A DNA stretch of 10,924 bases from UPXZ01 sp018055865 (GTDB lineage Bacteria; Bacteroidota; Bacteroidia; Bacteroidales; Paludibacteraceae), in contig CAXYWB010000079.1 of assembly GCA_964292695.1 (NCBI GenBank), positions 1 to 10,924 of the forward strand, in the 5' to 3' direction. A program made the translations under genes and the position numbers. The notes beneath the pieces are model-generated. The model saw nothing but the letters and a program-made list of their open reading frames with translations, did no database searches and had not been told where the DNA came from. Below are positions 7,026 to 10,924 of this stretch, in pieces (within the stretch, counting starts at the first letter, position 1; each line of letters opens with the position of its first letter).

Positions 7026-8576
7026 TTATTTTGTAGCAATCGTTGTTTTCTTTTTTGTTAAATGCACGGTAAATCCAAGCAAAAAGGACATCAGAATTGC
7101 TATTGAGGCTGCAATAGCCGGATTTTGTACGCTGCCGGTAAAGTAGTGGTTGAAAAATCCGAAATCGGCTGAGCCTGATTTCAGTAAGGCCGGAAATAGG
7201 TAATACACAGAGAAATACACTATCAAAGCAGTCAGTGAACCCGATAAAGCGGTAACGAATTTTACGTTTTTCAGAAAAATACCAAACACAATGGGAACAA
7301 AAAGCACTGAAAAATATGCATATACTCCGTTTTGAGCAAAAATAGCCACACTCAAATTTGGGTGTAAAATCTGATTTCGGGCAACAAAGAATGAGATAAC
7401 GGCCAAAAACAGAATGACAAACCGGTTCACTTTTACGTAGTTATTTTCGTTGATATTCTTCCCGAACAAAGGCTTAATGATATCGGTAGTAATAGTAGTA
7501 CTCAGCGATTGTATGAGCCCTTCGATGGTTGAAAATCCGGCACTAATCAGTCCCAGAATGACGAGTAAACCCACCAGAAGCGAAGCAAATCCACCCGAAA
7601 ACACCTCAATTACATAGGCTGAAACGATGCTGTCCACATTCAGATGAACTCCGTTTTGAGTTAAATCCGGAAATTTGAGCCTGGCATATAATCCGGTCAC
7701 CACTACCGAATAGAAAAGAATCTGCACAATGACGGCTACAATAAGAAATCTGTTCACATCGCTTTCTTTTTTCAGTAAGAGCGATTTTGTGATAATATGC
7801 GGCTGGCAAACTACGGCAGCTCCTACTATCATCTGCACAAAAATAATTTCGAATAAATCGCGAAACAACGGACTTTGCGGATTGGTAGGCTCAACAAGAA
7901 CAGGATCAATTAAACTCAATTTATCGAAAAACGCTCCGATACCTTCTTTGAAAAACTGAATACCGGATCCTATCAGGATAATAGCCACCAAAACCATTAT
8001 AAATGCCTGAATGGTATTGGTATAAACCATTGAATTGGCACCGCCAAACATCATATAACCAAATACAAACGCAATCAGCAATCCTAAAACCAGAATTTGG
8101 TCAGCATTGAGTGCCTGCGATATTACCTTTACGAGTGCAACGAGTATAAGCACAACAAAAGTAATAAGCAGGAAAGTGAGGAAAGCAATAAAAAGTGCAT
8201 ATCCTTTGCTTTCGTAGCGTTTCCCAATCCAGCTTGAAAGAGAAACCGCGCTCATGGACTGACCGTATTTTCGGAAACTTTTGGTCAATACAACCAGCGA
8301 CACCATGGAGGCTATGGGAAATACAATGCCAAACGACAAGTAACCGCTCAAACCGTAAGTGGCTATTAATCCGGGATTAATGACGAATGTAGCCGCACTG
8401 GTCATAGCTGCAGCCAGTGAAAGCGCTACGAAAACCGGCGAAAATGTAAAACTACCGACCGCGTAGTCGTTGATACTTTTGGTACCGCGCGAACCTTTTA
8501 CCACAAAATACAGAATAAAAATTCCGTAAACGGCAAAAAGTATGGACGCCCCAATTACCTGAGCAGAAGTTGCCAT
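7026..8576 (-). CDS. Sodium/solute symporter (SSF family), probable carboxylate uptake
   Basis: This 516-residue inner-membrane protein has about 13 hydrophobic segments and belongs to the sodium:solute symporter family (PutP/PanF/ActP type). Family marks include SINDYAVGSFTFSP (34-47) after the first segment and ALSLAAAMTSAATFVINPG (51-69) in the second. The signature GGANSMVYTNTIQAFIM at 178-194 is present, as are QPHIITKSLLLK (258-269) and the sodium-site helix LGLISAGFSTIEGLIQSLST at 341-360. It most probably couples Na+ entry to uptake of a small organic acid, since it sits between a 3-hydroxyacyl-CoA dehydrogenase-type gene (10 nt gap) and a CoA-transferase (12 nt gap). Family members also carry proline, pantothenate, sugars or iodide, so the substrate is inferred from context only. 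The C-terminus is short and basic (LTKKKTTIATK), as expected for a cytoplasmic tail. Confidence 0.92.
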   Translation of the reverse strand: MATSAQVIGASILFAVYGIFILYFVVKGSRGTKSINDYAVGSFTFSPVFVALSLAAAMTSAATFVINPGLIATYGLSGYLSFGIVFPIASMVSLVVLTKSFRKYGQSMSAVSLSSWIGKRYESKGYALFIAFLTFLLITFVVLILVALVKVISQALNADQILVLGLLIAFVFGYMMFGGANSMVYTNTIQAFIMVLVAIILIGSGIQFFKEGIGAFFDKLSLIDPVLVEPTNPQSPLFRDLFEIIFVQMIVGAAVVCQPHIITKSLLLKKESDVNRFLIVAVIVQILFYSVVVTGLYARLKFPDLTQNGVHLNVDSIVSAYVIEVFSGGFASLLVGLLVILGLISAGFSTIEGLIQSLSTTITTDIIKPLFGKNINENNYVKVNRFVILFLAVISFFVARNQILHPNLSVAIFAQNGVYAYFSVLFVPIVFGIFLKNVKFVTALSGSLTALIVYFSVYYLFPALLKSGSADFGFFNHYFTGSVQNPAIAASIAILMSFLLGFTVHLTKKKTTIATK

Positions 8577-8586
8577 AAATTGATTA

Positions 8587-9327
8587 TTAAATAGTTATAC
8601 CGCCGTCAACGCTCAAAACTGTTCCGTTGATATAAGCTGCATCGTCGCTCGCCAGGAAAAGATAAGCTGCCGCAATTTCTTCGGGCTGACCCAACCGTTT
8701 TAAAGGTACTTTTTCTTCCATGCCTTTCAATACTTCAGGTGGCATTTTTTTTACCATTTCGGTAGCAATAAATCCCGGAGCTACGGCATTTACAGTCACA
8801 CCTTTTCGACCTAACTCGCGCGCCAGTGTTTTTGTCATTCCTATCAAACCTGCTTTAGTGGCAACGTAGTTTGTTTGACCGAAATTACCATAAAGTGCTA
8901 CTACCGATGAAGCATTTATAATACGTCCGTACCCTTTTTCCACCATCACTTCCGAGGCACATTTACAGCAATAGAATACTCCTGTGAGGTTTACATCAAT
9001 CACCTGCTGCCACAATTCGGGTGTCATTTTTTTGATGGAAGCATCGCGTGTAATGCCGGCATTGTTAATAATAATATCCAACGTGCCGAATTTTTCAACC
9101 ACCTCTTTGGTGGCAGCTTCCACTTCTGCATAAACAGCAGTATTTACTTTTACGAAGCTCACTTTTCCACCGTTTTCGGTAATTTCTTTCACGGTTTCTG
9201 CACCTTTTTCGGCATTCAGGTCCCAAATAATGACCGTTGCGTCTTCAGCAGCAAATTTTACGGCGGTTGCTTTGCCAATTCCGTCGGCACCACCTGTTAC
9301 AATAGCAATTTTGTCTTTAAGTCTCAT
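8587..9327 (-). CDS. fabG: FabG/PhaB-type 3-oxoacyl reductase or 3-hydroxyacyl dehydrogenase
   Basis: This 246-residue classical short-chain dehydrogenase interconverts 3-oxoacyl and 3-hydroxyacyl thioesters. Visible motifs are the nucleotide-binding TGGADGIG at 11-18, NNAG at 88-91, the active-site Asn113 (DVNLTG), and the catalytic Ser141, Tyr154 and Lys158 (SSVVALYGNFGQTNYVATK). PGFIATEM at 184-191 and the C-terminal SVDGGITI complete the FabG pattern. The second beta strand ends in VIIWDLN, with Asp36 where an acidic residue normally selects NAD(H); FabG and PhaB normally have a basic or small residue here and use NADPH. With a thiolase, a symporter and a CoA-transferase in the cluster, it is more likely a CoA-level enzyme of short-chain metabolism, for example acetoacetyl-CoA/3-hydroxybutyryl-CoA, than the housekeeping fatty-acid reductase. 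The fabG symbol reflects family only. It leads the tightly packed part of the cluster, with 152 nt to the thiolase. Confidence 0.9.
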   Translation of the reverse strand: MRLKDKIAIVTGGADGIGKATAVKFAAEDATVIIWDLNAEKGAETVKEITENGGKVSFVKVNTAVYAEVEAATKEVVEKFGTLDIIINNAGITRDASIKKMTPELWQQVIDVNLTGVFYCCKCASEVMVEKGYGRIINASSVVALYGNFGQTNYVATKAGLIGMTKTLARELGRKGVTVNAVAPGFIATEMVKKMPPEVLKGMEEKVPLKRLGQPEEIAAAYLFLASDDAAYINGTVLSVDGGITI

Positions 9328-9354
9328 AATATTAAATGGTATAAAATTATTATT

Positions 9355-9393
9355 GGCCCCTTAACCACCTAAAGAGGGAATTTTAGCAGGGAG
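9355..9393 (-). repeat. Degenerate Bacteroidota-type intergenic repeat (CCCCTTAACC...AAAGAGGG)
   Basis: The plus strand reads GGCCCCTTAACCACCTAAAG, then AGGGAATTTTAGCAGGGAG. This closely resembles the C-rich/G-rich intergenic motif of the form CCCCTTAACCCCCTAAAGGGGG that I remember from many Bacteroidota genomes, with a few bases changed. The centre, CCACCTAAAGAGGG, is the decayed form of that motif's small hairpin. It is the only G/C-run element in the AT-rich 152-nt gap (9328-9479). I see no good internal promoter in this gap; the nearest candidate, TACATTTA on the minus strand, lacks a correctly spaced -33. The family identification is from memory and needs a genome-wide count. Confidence 0.45.
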
Positions 9394-9479
9394 CAACATA
9401 TTATCTGTATTTATTTATTTTATTTTAGCAATAATTTAAATGTAAAATAGCGTAATATAGCAATTATTACCGAAAGGAT

Positions 9480-10667
9480 TTAGAGGCAATTCTCCACAAT
9501 TAACGCTGTTCCCTGTCCGCCACCGATACACAAAGAAGCCAATCCTATATTCGACTGACGTTTTTTCATTTCATAAATCAGCGTAGTGAGAATTCGTGCA
9601 CCAGAAGCGCCCACCGGATGGCCAAGAGCAATGGCCCCGCCGTTTACATTTACAATTTCGGGATTGATTTTCAGATCGCGTACCACAGCAATGGATTGAG
9701 CGGCAAATGCTTCGTTCAGTTCAGCCAGATCAATATCCTCAATGGTGAGATTTGCATTATTCAACGCTTTTTGAGTGGCCGAAACCGGTCCGTAGCCCAT
9801 AATTTCGGGTTCGAGAGCAGTTGTAGCGAATGATCTGATTTTCACCAGCGGTTTTTGGCCAAGCGCATCGGCTTTTTCGCGTGACATTACGATGAGCATG
9901 GCTGCACCATCGTTAATGCCCGAAGCATTGGCAGCGGTCACTGTTCCGTCTTTTTTGAAAGCAGGTTTCAGTTTCGCCATTTGCTCAATTGTAACTCCAT
10001 GACGTGGAAATTCGTCGGTATCAAATACAATGGGATCGCCTTTGCGCTGCGGGATAGAGATGGGAACAATTTCACCGGCAAATTTTCCGGTTTTTTGAGC
10101 GGCTTCGCATTTATTCTGACTTCGTACTGCAAATTCGTCCTGTTCCTGTTTGCTGATGTTCCATTTCTCAGCAATATTTTCGGCCGTTACGCCCATGTGA
10201 TAATCGTTGAATGCATCGGTAAGTCCGTCTTTAATCATGCTGTCCACGAGTTTTCCATCGCCCATGCGGTAGCCGCTCCGTGCTTGCGGAAGCAGGTATG
10301 GAGCGTTGGTCATGCTTTCGGTACCTCCGCAGAGTACAATTTCGGAATTGCCCACCATGATCATTTGCGCAGCCAGCGATACAGCTCTTAATCCCGAGCC
10401 ACACAGGATATTGATCGACATGGCCGGGCTTGTTATCGGAACGCCGCTTTTAACCGAAATCTGACGTGCAACATTCTGACCTAAACCGGCACTCAGGATA
10501 TTTCCGATGATGGTTTCATCTACATCAGCGGGTTGGATACCGGCTCTGAGGATGGCTTCACGGGCCGCAATTACGCCCAAATCAACTGCTGAAAAACCTG
10601 CTAAAGCTCCATTGAAACTACCGACAGCCGTACGAACTGCCGATACTATAACTATTTCTTTTTCCAT
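9480..10667 (-). CDS. Acetyl-CoA C-acetyltransferase (thiolase)
   Basis: This 395-residue thiolase reversibly cleaves acetoacetyl-CoA (or a related 3-oxoacyl-CoA) with CoA to give two acyl-CoAs. It has full family length and every active-site motif: VRTAVGSFNG at 11-20, the nucleophile Cys89 in NILCGSGLRA, NEAFAAQ at 318-324, His350 in GGAIALGHPVGASG, and Cys380 in LASLCIGGGQG. It most resembles the short-chain AtoB/PhaA/ThlA type; I leave the symbol open because these names imply different pathway directions. The ATG at 10667 is supported by the promoter 17 nt upstream and by MEKEIVIVSAVRT matching the usual thiolase N-terminus. It is the promoter-proximal gene of the cluster and lies 152 nt from the dehydrogenase gene, so it may be expressed at a different level from the rest. 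Confidence 0.95.
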   Translation of the reverse strand: MEKEIVIVSAVRTAVGSFNGALAGFSAVDLGVIAAREAILRAGIQPADVDETIIGNILSAGLGQNVARQISVKSGVPITSPAMSINILCGSGLRAVSLAAQMIMVGNSEIVLCGGTESMTNAPYLLPQARSGYRMGDGKLVDSMIKDGLTDAFNDYHMGVTAENIAEKWNISKQEQDEFAVRSQNKCEAAQKTGKFAGEIVPISIPQRKGDPIVFDTDEFPRHGVTIEQMAKLKPAFKKDGTVTAANASGINDGAAMLIVMSREKADALGQKPLVKIRSFATTALEPEIMGYGPVSATQKALNNANLTIEDIDLAELNEAFAAQSIAVVRDLKINPEIVNVNGGAIALGHPVGASGARILTTLIYEMKKRQSNIGLASLCIGGGQGTALIVENCL

Positions 10668-10683
10668 GATTCTATTTTTTTTT

Positions 10684-10716
10684 CAAAACTATGGAAACGA
10701 AATGAGTAAAGTCAAA
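10684..10716 (-). promoter_or_regulatory. Bacteroidota-type promoter of the thiolase-led cluster
   Basis: On the minus strand there is TTTG (10716-10713), a 21-nt spacer, then TAGTTTTG (10691-10684). This matches the Bacteroidota housekeeping sigma consensus, a TTTG around -33 and TAnnTTTG around -7, with normal spacing. Transcription should begin a few bases downstream, near 10680, leaving a leader of only about a dozen A-rich bases before the ATG at 10667. There is no Shine-Dalgarno. Confidence 0.75.
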
Positions 10717-10747
10717 TTAATTTTAATAAGATGAGGTTGACAATAAA

Positions 10748-10795
10748 AATATATTCCGTTATTCGATAATATATTAATCTGATATTCAATATATT
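10748..10795. repeat. Three AATATATT palindromes at exact 20-bp period
   Basis: The self-complementary octamer AATATATT occurs at 10748-10755, 10768-10775 and 10788-10795, each start exactly 20 bp after the last, which is close to two helical turns. The second and third copies share two more bases (AATATATTAA). A degenerate fourth, AATACATATT, follows at 10807-10816, nearly in phase. The array lies about 70-115 bp upstream of the predicted transcription start of the thiolase-led cluster, on one face of the helix. It could be a multi-site operator or phased AT tracts that bend DNA; chance in AT-rich sequence remains possible. The rest of this 257-bp region, 10796-10924, shows nothing else I can support. 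Confidence 0.45.
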
Positions 10796-10924
10796 AAATA
10801 ATCACAAATACATATTGACTTTTATGTCGAGGAAAGATAATTTTTGTGACCAGAGTCGTAATTTTAATCCAGGCTATAGGTATGAATACTTACACCTTTG
10901 GCTGAAGGATGGTAATTGATGCCA

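Noticed and set aside
9401..9460. Possible internal promoter before the dehydrogenase (TACATTTA on the minus strand)
   Set aside because: The last base of the -7 consensus is missing and no TTTG lies at 19-21 nt upstream.
9981..10391. Plus-strand open frame of 136 codons inside the thiolase gene
   Set aside because: It is a mirror of the thiolase reading frame, which has all catalytic motifs; no promoter or family signal of its own.
10737..10764. TTGACA on the plus strand as a sigma-70-like -35 box
   Set aside because: The hexamer 17 nt downstream is a poor -10, and Bacteroidota promoters do not use this consensus; no gene follows on that strand.
10824..10919. Plus-strand 31-codon open frame (ATG at 10824, TGA at 10917)
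   Set aside because: Too short, with no signal or domain pattern and no promoter match upstream; it is compatible with chance in this intergenic region.

Overview
The window looks like a piece of a Bacteroidota chromosome, most likely an anaerobic Bacteroidales-type organism. The evidence is indirect but consistent. There is a textbook Bacteroidota promoter (TTTG, 21 nt, TAGTTTTG) and a second -7 element, TATCTTTG. Most starts have A/T-rich leaders without a Shine-Dalgarno. Lipoproteins carry short 'SAC-KK' or 'GAC-ST' lipoboxes, and one signal peptide ends in 'SAQ'. One intergenic stretch resembles the CCCCTTAACCCCCTAAAGGGGG-type repeat that I remember from Bacteroidota genomes. The genus cannot be told from this sequence.

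Every gene I can support lies on the minus strand, so transcription runs from right to left. From the right edge: an AT-rich upstream region (10668-10924) holds the promoter and three AATATATT palindromes spaced exactly 20 bp apart. Then comes a six-gene cluster: acetyl-CoA C-acetyltransferase (thiolase), a FabG/PhaB-type short-chain dehydrogenase, a sodium/solute symporter, an acetyl-CoA hydrolase/CoA-transferase, and two different ketoacyl synthase III (FabH-like) proteins. From the dehydrogenase onward the gaps are 10, 12, 30 and 12 nt, so these five genes almost certainly share a transcript. The thiolase is separated from them by 152 nt containing the degenerate repeat.

To the left (2946-3446) is a small lipoprotein gene with its own -7 element and a hairpin terminator. 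After it come an outer-membrane beta-barrel protein and an alpha/beta-hydrolase lipoprotein 19 nt apart, closed by a strong terminator at 235-263. At the left edge the N-terminus of another minus-strand gene runs off the window.

Read together, the cluster suggests use of a short carboxylic or 3-hydroxy acid. The symporter would bring the acid in, and the CoA-transferase would activate it with an acyl-CoA. The dehydrogenase, which has Asp36 at the usual NAD-selecting position, would interconvert 3-hydroxyacyl-CoA and 3-oxoacyl-CoA, and the thiolase would cleave (or form) the 3-oxoacyl-CoA. The neighbouring barrel and cell-envelope esterase could supply such acids from esters, but that link is inference. 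The unexplained part is the FabH-like pair: both lack the catalytic Asn, and one also lacks the His, so neither should do ordinary FabH chemistry. They may form a heterodimeric acyl-transfer or condensing enzyme and are the best candidate here for something undescribed.
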